From: Microbacterium paraoxydans
Lineage (GTDB): Bacteria > Actinomycetota > Actinomycetes > Actinomycetales > Microbacteriaceae
Direction: 5' to 3'
Length of the DNA stretch: 64,000 bases
Assembly: GCF_900105335.1 (NCBI RefSeq)
Contig: NZ_LT629770.1
Coordinates: forward strand, 1,178,001 to 1,242,000
The notes beneath the pieces are model-generated. The model made no database searches. It saw only the letters and a program-made list of their open reading frames with translations, and was not told where the DNA came from. A program made the translations under genes and the position numbers. Shown here in pieces: positions 1 to 7,504 of this stretch; within the stretch, counting starts at the first letter, position 1; every line of letters starts with the position of its first letter.

Positions 1-600
1 GGCGGTGATCTCGCCCTTCTCCATCGCCTCCCGGAAGTTGCCCGTATAGGCACCGGCCTGGAGCAGGGCGTCCATCAGCCGTCCCGAGGCCCCGGGAATG
101 GCGTCCGTGAGCTGGTTCCAGTTCTCGGTGGTGAGCTTGCCCGCCCCCGCAGTCTGGGTCAGGACGGACCCCACCCGACCGAAGGTCTCCGAGCTGCCAC
201 CTGCGGCGGCGTTCAGGTTTCCGAGACTCATCGCGAGGGTGTCGTAGTCCTTGACGCCGTTCGCGGCCAGGGTCGCGGTGATGGACTGAATGTCACCGAG
301 CGAGTAGGTCGTGGTGTCGGCGTATGCCTGGGTGCTCTTGGTCAGGGCGTCGATCTTGGCGGTGCTGAGTCCGCCGAACTCCAGGGTCTGCTTGAACTTG
401 TCGGTGGCGTCCGAGGCTGCGACCGCATCACCGACGAAATCGGACAGCATGTCTGCGGCCTGGGCGATCGCGTCGGCGGCCACGTTGCCGAAGGCGGATC
501 CGATAGCTGCCCCCTTCGTGGACCAGCTGTCGGTCTTCTTGTCGAAGTCGCCGTCGTCCACCTTGAGCTTGGCGACCAGCGTCCCGATGTCCAATGCCAT
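1..600 (-). CDS. phage tail tape-measure protein, N-terminal 200 residues
   Basis: This is the start of a long gene that runs off the left window edge; 200 codons are visible. Tape-measure proteins set tail length and are threaded into the phage tail. The N-terminus (MALDIGTLVAKLKVDDGDFD) and the later segments LTTENWNQLTDAIPGASG (about residues 157-174) and AYTGNFREAMEKGEIT (near residues 183-198) are typical of actinophage and Gram-positive siphophage tape-measure proteins. The ATG at 600 is preceded by a CTGGAG Shine-Dalgarno-like sequence. The genes just upstream are not recognisable tail-assembly chaperones, which is unusual for this position. Confidence 0.85.
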   Translation of the reverse strand, partial: MALDIGTLVAKLKVDDGDFDKKTDSWSTKGAAIGSAFGNVAADAIAQAADMLSDFVGDAVAASDATDKFKQTLEFGGLSTAKIDALTKSTQAYADTTTYSLGDIQSITATLAANGVKDYDTLAMSLGNLNAAAGGSSETFGRVGSVLTQTAGAGKLTTENWNQLTDAIPGASGRLMDALLQAGAYTGNFREAMEKGEITA

Positions 601-788
601 GAGATCTCCAGAGTTCGTTGCTGTCAGTGCGGATCGCGGGCGATCCAACCCGCCCCGATTCCGCCGCACAATGCACCACGTCGGGTGCGGCCGGGATTTA
701 CCCCGCGTCACGCTTCCCAGTCGTGCGGACGTACGAGTGAGAAGCCGGGCTCACTAGGATCAGGACTAAATGCGTCGCAAGGAGACAT

Positions 789-1208
789 GTGCCCCGCGAA
801 AACAAGCCACGAACGGAGCCCGAAGGTTGGCGGGGTAAACGTCGGCGGATGACCTGGACTATCCCGTTCCTGACGATCGCGCTCGCACTTGGGACCCAAT
901 GGCTCGCGCAGATAGTCGGAGGCGCGATCGTCGGCGCGGTCGTAGGTGCAGACGGCCTCGCGAACATCACTCCGGATAACTTCGAGGGTCTGAATCAGCT
1001 GGTCTGGTGGTCGTCCGGGATCATCACTGTCGTACTGATTGGGTACGTCATGATCCACGTCTACCAAGACCTCACCTGGTCCGCGTCCGGCTGGGGCATG
1101 CCGTGGGGGATCGACTGGTGGGGTAGCTTCTGGCGTCCCGTTCTCATCGGTGCCCTTGTGCACGGTGCCGCCTTCGCCATCATGATGTGGGTCTCGACGA
1201 CCAACTGA
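789..1208 (+). CDS. small membrane protein of the prophage, function unknown
   Basis: The 139-residue product has a basic N-terminus (RGKRRR) and about three hydrophobic stretches: roughly residues 22-52, 70-90 and 115-136. It is therefore probably an inner-membrane protein. The GTG start at 789 is chosen because AAGGAG lies 4-5 nt upstream; the overlapping ATG at 787 opens a frame that soon stops. It is the only rightward gene between the tape-measure gene and the leftward operon, which is the usual position and orientation of a phage moron gene. A role in superinfection exclusion or lysogenic conversion is possible but nothing in the sequence shows it. No family was recognised. Confidence 0.65.
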   Translation: MPRENKPRTEPEGWRGKRRRMTWTIPFLTIALALGTQWLAQIVGGAIVGAVVGADGLANITPDNFEGLNQLVWWSSGIITVVLIGYVMIHVYQDLTWSASGWGMPWGIDWWGSFWRPVLIGALVHGAAFAIMMWVSTTN

Positions 1209-1216
1209 CTGCACCC

Positions 1217-1588
1217 TCACGCGTCACTCTCCGCGTGCCAGGCGGCGAGCGCGGGCACCAACACCCGATCACCGCCTGGGCAGTCGCCGAAATGCACTCC
1301 GTGTACCGTGTGGCCGTCGAGCAGACCGAGCGCACGCACCCTCGCCAGCTGGTCGTCATCCAGCTGGTCGGCCCACACCATCGGACCACCACACGGACAC
1401 TCCCCCTCGATCGCCTGGATGCGACGGCGCGCGAGCCCCTCCCGCACCAGCGGCGGCGCATCGTCAGGGATGCTCTGGACGATTAGGCGGTCGAGCGGCC
1501 GATCGGCGGGGATCACCCACTCCTGGCCGGGAGCCAGCGCCGGGGCGTCATCGCCGATCGGCACCGGCTCGAACGGATCGAGACTCAC
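1217..1588 (-). CDS. hypothetical phage protein (123 aa) with Cys cluster
   Basis: The gene starts at GTG 1588, where GTGA overlaps the stop of the preceding gene by 4 nt; this translational coupling fixes the start. The product is acidic, with a CPCGG segment in the middle and a second Cys near the C-terminus (HFGDCPGGDRV). The Cys residues may bind a metal, but the spacing does not match a named zinc finger. It is the last visible gene of the leftward prophage operon before the tape-measure gene and converges with the small membrane-protein gene. Function unknown. Confidence 0.6.
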   Translation of the reverse strand: MSLDPFEPVPIGDDAPALAPGQEWVIPADRPLDRLIVQSIPDDAPPLVREGLARRRIQAIEGECPCGGPMVWADQLDDDQLARVRALGLLDGHTVHGVHFGDCPGGDRVLVPALAAWHAESDA

Positions 1589-2100
1589 TGAGCACCCCCG
1601 AAGGTGGGAGGGAGCTCGCGCCACCGATCCTCGACCGGGAGGGCCATTGTTCGCTGGAACCACTCGAACCAGACCGCGCGCTGCTCGCGGGTGAGGTTGT
1701 GCAGCGCGGGCGGGTCCTCGTCGAACGAGAACGCCACGAAGTCAAGGAGGGCGCTCTCCAGCCGGTCCGCCTCCACGCGCCCGAGCACGTCACCGAGACC
1801 GAAGCCGCGCTCGTGGGCCACGAATGCCAGCGTCCGGGCGAGCGCGTACGGCGAGCGATGCTGCTGCACCTCCGCTGCCCACGCCGGGTTGATCCGACTG
1901 AACGTATAGATGACCTGCCGGACGGTGCGTTCCTCGTAGGGCACCTGGGGCAGAGGGTCGTCGCGGTGGGTCTGCCGACGAGCGCCGAACTTGCGGTGCC
2001 GCTCAGTCTGTTCCGGGGTGAGCTGGGCCCAGGCCTCGATGTCGAAGTCGCGCTCGGCGCGCTCGTAGAGTTCGCGGGCTGGGTTGATGGTTTCGTTCAT
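1585..2100 (-). CDS. hypothetical phage protein (171 aa)
   Basis: The product is a soluble, mostly alpha-helical protein with many charged residues and a C-terminal Trp-rich segment (REQRAVWFEWFQRTMALP). The ATG at 2100 is preceded, after a short gap, by GAGGAGAAACC, a good ribosome-binding site. Its stop overlaps the next gene by 4 nt. It sits in a leftward prophage operon between a single-helix membrane peptide and a Cys-containing protein. No family was recognised; its position upstream of a tape-measure gene could suggest a tail-assembly chaperone, but the sequence does not support that strongly. Confidence 0.6.
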   Translation of the reverse strand: MNETINPARELYERAERDFDIEAWAQLTPEQTERHRKFGARRQTHRDDPLPQVPYEERTVRQVIYTFSRINPAWAAEVQQHRSPYALARTLAFVAHERGFGLGDVLGRVEADRLESALLDFVAFSFDEDPPALHNLTREQRAVWFEWFQRTMALPVEDRWRELPPTFGGAQ

Positions 2101-2172
2101 GGTTTCTTCTCCTCTGTTGAGCCCGGCGGCTGGCGCGGACGTCCGGGCGGGACGCTGCCAGCCGCCGGGGGT

Positions 2173-2274
2173 CTAGTTGTGGTGCAGAACTGCGGTCAAG
2201 ATGAATGCCACCCAGGCGGCGATCAGTGCGGCTGTGAAGGCCCACACGGTCGGTGTGCGTTTACGCTTCGACAT
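2173..2274 (-). CDS. 33-residue single-helix membrane peptide
   Basis: This very short gene encodes a basic start (MSKRKRTP) followed by one hydrophobic helix (about residues 9-29) and HHN at the end, a classic small single-pass membrane peptide. Its ATG shares a base with the stop of the gene before it (TGATG), so it is probably translated by coupling. A small holin-like or membrane-accessory role is possible; the sequence alone cannot decide. Confidence 0.5.
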   Translation of the reverse strand: MSKRKRTPTVWAFTAALIAAWVAFILTAVLHHN

Positions 2275-2561
2275 CACTCGCCCCTCCTCTCGGGGCCGGT
2301 TTCTTCGCCGGACGCCGGTCCGACACCCACGTACTTGCGGCCTGTCGAGTCGTCGCGCCACCGCGACAGATCCGAGGGACGCGGCTTCCACGCCCGCTGA
2401 GCCCGCGTGTGATGCGTCTTGCAGAGACCGTGCAAGTGGGCGTCGCGCCGACACCCGACCACCCAGCAGCCGCGAGCCACAGGGGCGGGACCCCAGCCCG
2501 CGACCTCCTCGACGTGCTCGACCAGCCAGCCCGGCAGATCAGTGTTCTTCTTGTCATTCAT
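2274..2561 (-). CDS. small Cys/His zinc-binding phage protein (95 aa)
   Basis: The product carries a CWVVGCRRDAHLHGLCKTHH segment at about residues 30-49. This C-x4-C-x5-H-x4-C-x2-HH pattern resembles the small zinc modules that recur in actinophage proteins, some of them linked to HNH nucleases; no full HNH nuclease core is visible here. The start at ATG 2561 has AAGGAG 8 nt upstream and overlaps the stop of the previous gene (ATGA), which supports it over longer readings. It lies directly downstream of the replication gene and a 90-residue gene, so a nucleic-acid role is a reasonable inference. Confidence 0.6.
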   Translation of the reverse strand: MNDKKNTDLPGWLVEHVEEVAGWGPAPVARGCWVVGCRRDAHLHGLCKTHHTRAQRAWKPRPSDLSRWRDDSTGRKYVGVGPASGEETGPERRGE

Positions 2562-2830
2562 GAGAGAGCGCTCCTTACGCGCGAGAGGTCTGGAAAGCGG
2601 TACGAGGTTGTCAGGCTTGGCGGCTGCGTCTGATCGCATCTGCATGACGACTCGGTGGGGTCCCCCGTCCCCCCGGGTCCACAAAGACCCCGGGGGACAT
2701 TGGTGGGGGAACCCGCGGGGGACCCCGGGGGATACTGGGGGAACCGCGTCATGACGGGGCGAAGCACCTCGGGGGACCCTGCGGGGACCTGGCGCGGGGG
2801 ATATTCGGGGGACATCTGTTCAGAAGTCAT
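2558..2830 (-). CDS. Pro/Gly-rich 90-residue protein overlapping the primase gene end
   Basis: The frame starts at ATG 2830, inside the last codons of the prim-pol/helicase gene (11-nt overlap, with GAGGTGGGAAG just upstream), and its stop forms ATGA with the next gene. These junctions suggest it is translated. The middle is low-complexity, with repeated Y-P-P, G-S-P and N-V-P units, because the DNA there is a run of spaced five-base G or C tracts. No family was recognised. It may be a real disordered protein or simply a reading-through frame that couples translation to the next gene. Confidence 0.5.
   Translation of the reverse strand: MTSEQMSPEYPPRQVPAGSPEVLRPVMTRFPQYPPGSPAGSPTNVPRGLCGPGGTGDPTESSCRCDQTQPPSLTTSYRFPDLSRVRSALS
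2692..2811. repeat. spaced G-tract repeat (eight G5 runs plus one G4 run)
   Basis: On the + strand, runs of five G start at 2692, 2705, 2717, 2727, 2737, 2771, 2796 and 2807, with a G4 run at 2783. Apart from one gap of 34 the spacing is 10-13 nt. Several units share GGGGGA followed by C or T. The runs lie within the 90-residue reading frame on the opposite strand. Such tracts can fold as G-quadruplexes in DNA; on the mRNA strand they are C runs. Whether this is a regulatory element or an expansion is unknown. Confidence 0.7.
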
Positions 2831-4835
2831 CGCTTCCCACCTCTTTCGGCATCGTGAGAGTGTCCGCTGCTGGGTAGTTCCGGATCGCCCCGTACTGACC
2901 CTTCTCACGGCGGATCATCCCGGCCTCGTCCATTGCCTTGAGTGCCCGGTTTACGTCGCCGTTCTGGAAGCGCGTTTGCTGGCCTCGGAGGCGCTTCTCG
3001 ATCTGGGTCGTGTTCGCGCCAGGATCCTCACGGACTGCGGCGAGGATCGGAGCTTCGAGGTCGTTGCTCTTCTGCTCGCGCTTCGCCTGCTGCCGCGACC
3101 CCAGACCGGTGAGGTTGAGACGCTGCGTCGAGTGGTCGAAGCCGAGCTGGTCTTCGTCCACGTCGACATCGCGGCCGAGTGCGGAGAGGAAGCGGGGTCC
3201 GTTGTCGCCGTCGTCCTCGTTCTTGCGGAGCCAGATGATCGAGTCGGGGTGGTCTTCAAGCGCGGACGCACCGCGCGACCGATTCCCGTTCCACCCGGCG
3301 TGAACGTTGAGTACGACATCCCGCACCCCGACCTCCGCGCGGGCGAACACGTCTAGATCGTTCAGGAACGCTTGCACCTGCGTGTTGTCCTGCTGGGACT
3401 CGCCGTAGAAGGCCCTGCTGAACGGGTCGATGAAGATCGACTCGACGTCGTACGAGCGAAGCTTGGCGGCGAGATCGGCGCGGTCCTGTTCGTGGCTGAG
3501 CGGATTACGACGACCTCGAAGATTCACCAGGATGAGGCGTTTCCGATCAACACCCACCTTGTCGGCCCAGAGACCGAGCTGGTGACCGCTCACCTCGTAA
3601 TTGAGGATCGCCACCGTCCCGTCGACGGGTGTCACGGGGAACCGGCCGAGGAAGTCGCGGCCGGTCAGCAGCGCATCTGCCATGTTCAGGTTGAGGGTCG
3701 TCTTGCCGGTCTTGCGCTGAGCGACGATGGAGGTGAACCCGTCCGCGAGCATCAGGCCGCCGATCCGGAACTGTTCCTGCTCCGGGCGGGCGAGCACGTC
3801 TTCGAGGGTGCCGAGGTCGAATGGTGGGGCGGGGTCGAGCTCCGCGAGCGCTCGCCCAAACTGCGCCTTGGCCTCGTGCTCGATCAACTTCGCCTCGACG
3901 CGCTCCGCGATCCGCTGCTGACGCTCGTCCGCCGGCACGGGCTTTGCCTGCTCGCTTCCCCAGATCGACTCCAAGACGGTCTCGGTGTCTTCGTAGCTCG
4001 AATCGACCATCGCGGCGGCGAGCCGGACGTGCAGCGCGTACAGGTCACGTCGATCGCGGTACTGGTGCGCGTAGTGCCCGGCGACCTTCGTCAGCCAGTC
4101 GTTGGTCTGCCCGCTCCCTCGTTCCGGCGGGTTCGAGAGGAGTTCGACAGCGCTTTCGCCGCCGAGACGCACGCCGCCTACCGGAAGGTCATGGGAAGCC
4201 ACAGGAGAGGCCGCGCCGGGCAGCGCTACGTCGTATGCCGACCAGATCGCGCGTACGTCTTCATCGGTCAGTGCGTGCTCCGGTATAGCTTCGTCGGCGA
4301 CGGTATAGGGCTTACCGGTCTCCGGGTGGTTCGAGGGCGGCAGGACGACGTAGGAGCCAGCCCCAGCGCGGATATCCACCCCGGCCCCAATGACATGGGT
4401 GCCTGACTTGATCCGCTGTGCAATGCCACCTCCGACGAGGTACACCAGGTGGACGTTGCCATTGCCGCGGCCGCTGAGGTGTTCGCGTGTCACGGGGAAG
4501 ACGTCGCGCCGTTCGGCCCCGTGGTGGATGTCGAAGTCGAACACCACGCGCCCGAGGGTCGCGCCGCCGATGTTGGCATTCGGTCGACCCGCGAACATCC
4601 GGCGGATCTTCTCGGGGTCCCGGCTGGCATCGCGCGCTCCGTGGCCGAGCTTGCCGCACTGACCATCGCACTTGACGCCCTTCTTGTGGGCTCTCGGGAT
4701 AGCCGGGGTCTTGTCGTTGGGGCGGAGTGGGAAGACTGCCCACCCGCGCTCCGCCCATGCGAGTGCGATGGTGACAACTTCGGTCTCGTCAGGGCCTCCG
4801 AGCAGCTGTACGACTTTTGAATCGAGCTTGACCAT
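2820..4835 (-). CDS. bifunctional DNA primase/polymerase with RepA-like AAA helicase domain
   Basis: The 671-residue product has two domains. The N-terminal prim-pol domain (about 15-200) carries the family signature: DFD at 100-102, SGRGNGNVH at 121-129 and DIRAGAGSYVV at 154-164. The second part (about 350-570) is a RecA/RepA-like ATPase with Walker A QRKTGKTT (373-380), Walker B SIFIDPF (466-472) and LNVHAG (509-514). A short winged-helix-like tail follows. It would prime and unwind DNA for replication of the element. The ATG at 4835 overlaps the stop of the gene before it (TGATG); a longer reading to 5204 is rejected because two other coupled short genes occupy that stretch. Confidence 0.88.
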   Translation of the reverse strand: MVKLDSKVVQLLGGPDETEVVTIALAWAERGWAVFPLRPNDKTPAIPRAHKKGVKCDGQCGKLGHGARDASRDPEKIRRMFAGRPNANIGGATLGRVVFDFDIHHGAERRDVFPVTREHLSGRGNGNVHLVYLVGGGIAQRIKSGTHVIGAGVDIRAGAGSYVVLPPSNHPETGKPYTVADEAIPEHALTDEDVRAIWSAYDVALPGAASPVASHDLPVGGVRLGGESAVELLSNPPERGSGQTNDWLTKVAGHYAHQYRDRRDLYALHVRLAAAMVDSSYEDTETVLESIWGSEQAKPVPADERQQRIAERVEAKLIEHEAKAQFGRALAELDPAPPFDLGTLEDVLARPEQEQFRIGGLMLADGFTSIVAQRKTGKTTLNLNMADALLTGRDFLGRFPVTPVDGTVAILNYEVSGHQLGLWADKVGVDRKRLILVNLRGRRNPLSHEQDRADLAAKLRSYDVESIFIDPFSRAFYGESQQDNTQVQAFLNDLDVFARAEVGVRDVVLNVHAGWNGNRSRGASALEDHPDSIIWLRKNEDDGDNGPRFLSALGRDVDVDEDQLGFDHSTQRLNLTGLGSRQQAKREQKSNDLEAPILAAVREDPGANTTQIEKRLRGQQTRFQNGDVNRALKAMDEAGMIRREKGQYGAIRNYPAADTLTMPKEVGSDDF

Positions 4836-4984
4836 CAGGCACCTGCCACTCGGGCGATGAGCACTACCAGGCCAATGTCGAACGCGAAGGCAGAGCCCAG
4901 CACGGTGAGCCAGAACGCGGTCTCGGCGTCGGGCTTGCCTGGGAGGAAGCGGTGCAGAGTACTCGGCGCGTGCGTGGTGGTCAT
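4835..4984 (-). CDS. 49-residue membrane peptide upstream of the primase gene
   Basis: The product starts MTTTHAPSTLHRFL and has one hydrophobic helix (about residues 23-47). The ATG at 4984 forms ATGA with the stop of the preceding gene, and its own stop forms TGATG with the primase start. The double coupling is the main evidence that it is real. Function unknown. Confidence 0.55.
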   Translation of the reverse strand: MTTTHAPSTLHRFLPGKPDAETAFWLTVLGSAFAFDIGLVVLIARVAGA

Positions 4985-5097
4985 GCCGCCACCACCCCGG
5001 TGTCGGCGGCGGGCTCGGCGAACAGCGTCCGCAAGAGCCAGTCGAAATCAGCATCGGGAAGCTGCTCGGCTTCCCAGTGTGTGGTTGAAGTTGCCAC
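4981..5097 (-). CDS. 38-residue acidic peptide, first gene of the prophage replication operon
   Basis: The GTG start at 5097 has GAGGGAG upstream at a suitable distance. The product is acidic with the segment HWEAEQLPDADFDWLLRTLF, which looks like a short amphipathic helix. The stop overlaps the next start (ATGA). It is the first gene of a leftward chain running to 1217. Function unknown. Confidence 0.5.
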   Translation of the reverse strand: MATSTTHWEAEQLPDADFDWLLRTLFAEPAADTGVVAA

Positions 5098-5618
5098 GTC
5101 GGCACTCCCTCTGAACGAGAGGTGCCAAGAACGACAAAACGCACCCCGTATCCAGACCCACCGCCGGGGCGGTGGGGAGGGGATGCTTGAGGTCGAAACC
5201 TCATCCTCCCGCTGATTTCAGCGGGTCTTCCACCCTCGTTGGGATACGGTGCGCGTCAGTAGGGTTTGCTCACCGGCAGAGGCATTGTGTACCACTCCTC
5301 TGCTCGGAAACGGGGCTCGCTAGCCCCGGATCCGGTGTCGCTCTTCAATTTCTGGGCCGGATTTTACCAGGGCGTACCACAGGGCACAATCCAGGGGTAC
5401 TACACGACGTGATGCACCTACAGAGCGAGGCCCCCGATGCGGGTAGCGAATCCGCCGGGGGCCTCAGGGTCTACGCCGGGGTACACGCCGGATCGACACC
5501 ACCAATTTTACCGTGCGGCCTTTCCGGCGGAATGCTCACCAAGGAGCCGCCCGTCTCCCTTTATCCCGTTGATGGTCTCGCCACAACGGGTGTCTGCGCT
5601 CGCCAGTAATCTGAGGGC
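5098..5618. promoter_or_regulatory. structured divergent intergenic region of the prophage
   Basis: This 520-bp gap separates the leftward replication operon from the rightward AbiJ-like gene and probably holds promoters for both. I see several inverted repeats: a perfect 8-bp pair CCCGCTGA/TCAGCGGG at 5208-5225, a CACCGCC/GGCGGTG-type hairpin near 5159-5174, GCACC..GTATCC near 5141 facing GGATACGGTGC near 5242, and a 9-bp stem at 5427-5465. The motif GGGTAC or GTACC recurs near 5287, 5372, 5396 and 5479. An apparent 145-codon frame at 5172-5609 crosses these hairpins and has no coding character. No operator can be assigned to a named repressor. Confidence 0.45.
5427..5465. terminator. 9-bp stem hairpin, terminator-like
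   Basis: GAGGCCCCC at 5427-5435 pairs perfectly with GGGGGCCTC at 5457-5465 across a 21-nt loop. There is no clear T run on either side, so it may be an attenuator or insulating structure between the divergent transcription units and not a simple terminator. Confidence 0.4.
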
Positions 5619-6485
5619 ATGGGATCTTTCGCTGAGCGTATGGGGCATCGTGCCGAGCGCACGCTGGTGCAGTCCGACAGCCTCGACCGAGACACCCGCA
5701 CCGAGATCTGGAACACCATCGTGATCCTCAAGCAAGTTTTCCAAAATGTCCGGGACGAGACATACGGCTCTGATACCACTGAGAGCAACGTGCTCGAAGC
5801 CGTTTGGACCTGGGAGTTCAAGCAGGCGCGCGACGAGATGCGCAGTCACGGCCAAGTATGGGAACACATCAAGATCTACGTCTTGAATGAAAAGTGGTTC
5901 GATGTCCTCGACTTGGTCGAGGCGTTGGTCGGCTACCTCGGGCGTTATAAGACTCACTCGACCCGCGATCTGGTCGCGACGTTCACCGAGGGCTTCAACA
6001 ACCGCTTCGAGCATTTCCTCGTGGGCTTTCGATTCATCGGGCAAGAGATAACGCCCATCGACTCGACCGCCGAGGCCGAGGCGGTTGTGGCTGCTACGGA
6101 GGACGCGGCCTCAATCGCCGGAGCTCGGCACGCCCTCGAACGGGCGATCAGCCTGCTCGCCGACCGGGAGAAGCCCGACTACCCCAACTCGATCAAGGAG
6201 TCGATCTCGGCCGTGGAGGCAGTCGTCAAGAAGGTGACCGGCGCGAACGACGACCTCGCCGCCGGGCTTAAGAAGTTGGAAAACGCGGGGCTCTCGATCC
6301 ATCCCGCGCTCAAGGGCGCATGGCTCAAGATGTACGGATGGACATCAGACGAGGACGGAATCAGGCATGGCGGCATCGACGCCGCGGACGCCGACCAAGC
6401 GCTCGCTAAGTACGTTCTCGTCACCTGCTCTGCTTTCGTGTCATACCTGATCGAGGAGGGCCGCAAGGCCGGGCTGCTCACCTGA
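5619..6485 (+). CDS. AbiJ-like abortive-infection protein
   Basis: The 288-residue product starts with a segment (SFAERMGHRAERTLVQSDSL, residues 3-22) that matches the AbiJ N-terminal domain type 4 pattern, followed by LDRDTRTEIWNTI. The C-terminal half resembles the HEPN-like part of AbiJ-type proteins, with SIKESISAVEAVVKK (191-205), SIHPALK (226-232) and TSDEDGIRHGG (242-252). Related proteins are linked to abortive phage infection, and HEPN domains often cleave RNA; the Arg-His pair at 249-250 is a candidate catalytic site. The gene is prophage cargo, facing a convergent 274-residue gene 5 bp away. The defence role is inferred from family resemblance and context. Confidence 0.7.
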   Translation: MGSFAERMGHRAERTLVQSDSLDRDTRTEIWNTIVILKQVFQNVRDETYGSDTTESNVLEAVWTWEFKQARDEMRSHGQVWEHIKIYVLNEKWFDVLDLVEALVGYLGRYKTHSTRDLVATFTEGFNNRFEHFLVGFRFIGQEITPIDSTAEAEAVVAATEDAASIAGARHALERAISLLADREKPDYPNSIKESISAVEAVVKKVTGANDDLAAGLKKLENAGLSIHPALKGAWLKMYGWTSDEDGIRHGGIDAADADQALAKYVLVTCSAFVSYLIEEGRKAGLLT

Positions 6486-6490
6486 CGGCG

Positions 6491-7315
6491 CTAATCCTCC
6501 GTTTCGCTCTCATCCCTGGTATCTACGTTTTGTTTGGCGCGCGCCTGCGCAGTATCGACGAGCGTCTGATGGACGCTTTCCAAATCCGTGGCGGGCACAG
6601 TGCCAAGCCTGAGCATTCCAGCGAGCAACATTCCCCGATTGGTGAGCTTCAAGTGATTCATCATCAGGTCATAGGTCGCCAACCCCAGGTGCTCGGTCTC
6701 CTTCTTCGGATGGTAGATGTACGCACCCTCGGGCGCGATCATGCTGTGGAACGTGTCAGAGACGGTCCAGTCACCCCAAGAAGTCCCGAACGTCCCCGTC
6801 TCAACTTCGGGGAGCGGGAAGTCATCGGGACGCGACACAATTGCAAGTAGACAAAGTTGGAGCCAAGACATGCTTTCGGCCTCCCGAATGACGAGGTTCG
6901 CCATGTCCACAGTGACGTTCTCGTCGAAGCTGATGTCAGCGAGGAGGTTAGCCAGGTAAGGGAGCTTCTTCGCTTCGTTCTCGTCGCGAGCCACCAACAG
7001 CACCCCTTCGAACACCTCCGTGGCGTCCAGGTGAGGGGCATCGAAGAAGCCGTCATCACGGATCCAGTTGCCGTCTGCGATACCTTCGGTAATGCGTTCG
7101 CTAGCCAGGTCGAGTACGGTGGCGACGCGGTGCTCTTGCCTAGGGCTCAGCACCCGCTGCACGAAATCATCTCCGAGTTGAGCGAGTGTCTCCCCGACCA
7201 TCGCTCCCGTTACGGGGTCACCGGCCTGCGCACCGACCGTAGCTCCGAGTCCGGAGCCAAGCACAGATGCGATCCTGCTTACGACGCCTCCGAGCGGCGC
7301 TTCACTTTCGGGCAT
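6491..7315 (-). CDS. 274-residue protein of unknown function in defence block
   Basis: The N-terminus (residues 8-50) is hydrophobic and glycine-rich (VLGSGLGATVGAQAGDP, then GAMVGETLAQLG), like a glycine-zipper segment. The rest is soluble and helical, with KKLPYLANLLADISFDENV near the middle, LTNRGMLLAGMLRLG near the C-terminus and an acidic tail. I do not recognise the family. It lies 8 bp downstream of a short zinc-ribbon gene and probably forms a two-gene operon with it. It converges with the AbiJ-like gene and is divergent from the FRG-domain gene, so a phage-defence or immunity role is a reasonable guess but unproven. Confidence 0.6.
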   Translation of the reverse strand: MPESEAPLGGVVSRIASVLGSGLGATVGAQAGDPVTGAMVGETLAQLGDDFVQRVLSPRQEHRVATVLDLASERITEGIADGNWIRDDGFFDAPHLDATEVFEGVLLVARDENEAKKLPYLANLLADISFDENVTVDMANLVIREAESMSWLQLCLLAIVSRPDDFPLPEVETGTFGTSWGDWTVSDTFHSMIAPEGAYIYHPKKETEHLGLATYDLMMNHLKLTNRGMLLAGMLRLGTVPATDLESVHQTLVDTAQARAKQNVDTRDESETED

Positions 7316-7323
7316 GGCGTCTC

Positions 7324-7470
7324 CTAATCACACTTGCTACAGCGCCAGGTCGGCTCACGGTTGACTTCAGCGGGCTCCATACGGCGCAGACATGCGGGGC
7401 AATTAGGCGTGTCAAATGACAACGCATCCCGCTCCAGGCGGAGTCTTCGTTGACGCTCCAGATCGTCCAT
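7324..7470 (-). CDS. 48-residue zinc-ribbon protein
   Basis: This short gene encodes a charged helix (MDDLERQRRLRLERDA) followed by a four-Cys zinc ribbon: CPAC at about 24-27 and CSKC at about 44-47. Its ATG is at 7470 and its TAG ends 8 bp before the ATG of the 274-residue gene, so the two are probably cotranscribed. The first part resembles a small coiled-coil segment. It may be a regulator or a partner of the downstream protein. Function unknown. Confidence 0.6.
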   Translation of the reverse strand: MDDLERQRRLRLERDALSFDTPNCPACLRRMEPAEVNREPTWRCSKCD

Positions 7471-7504
7471 GACACGAGTCTGGCAGAGGCGCTAGCGTGA
7501 GCGC

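Noticed and set aside
4836..5204. N-terminal extension of the prim-pol/helicase
   Set aside because: The stretch is occupied by two coupled short genes in other frames, and the extension is basic low-complexity sequence.
5172..5609. 145-codon rightward frame
   Set aside because: It crosses several hairpins, has no ribosome-binding site and no coding character; treated as intergenic.
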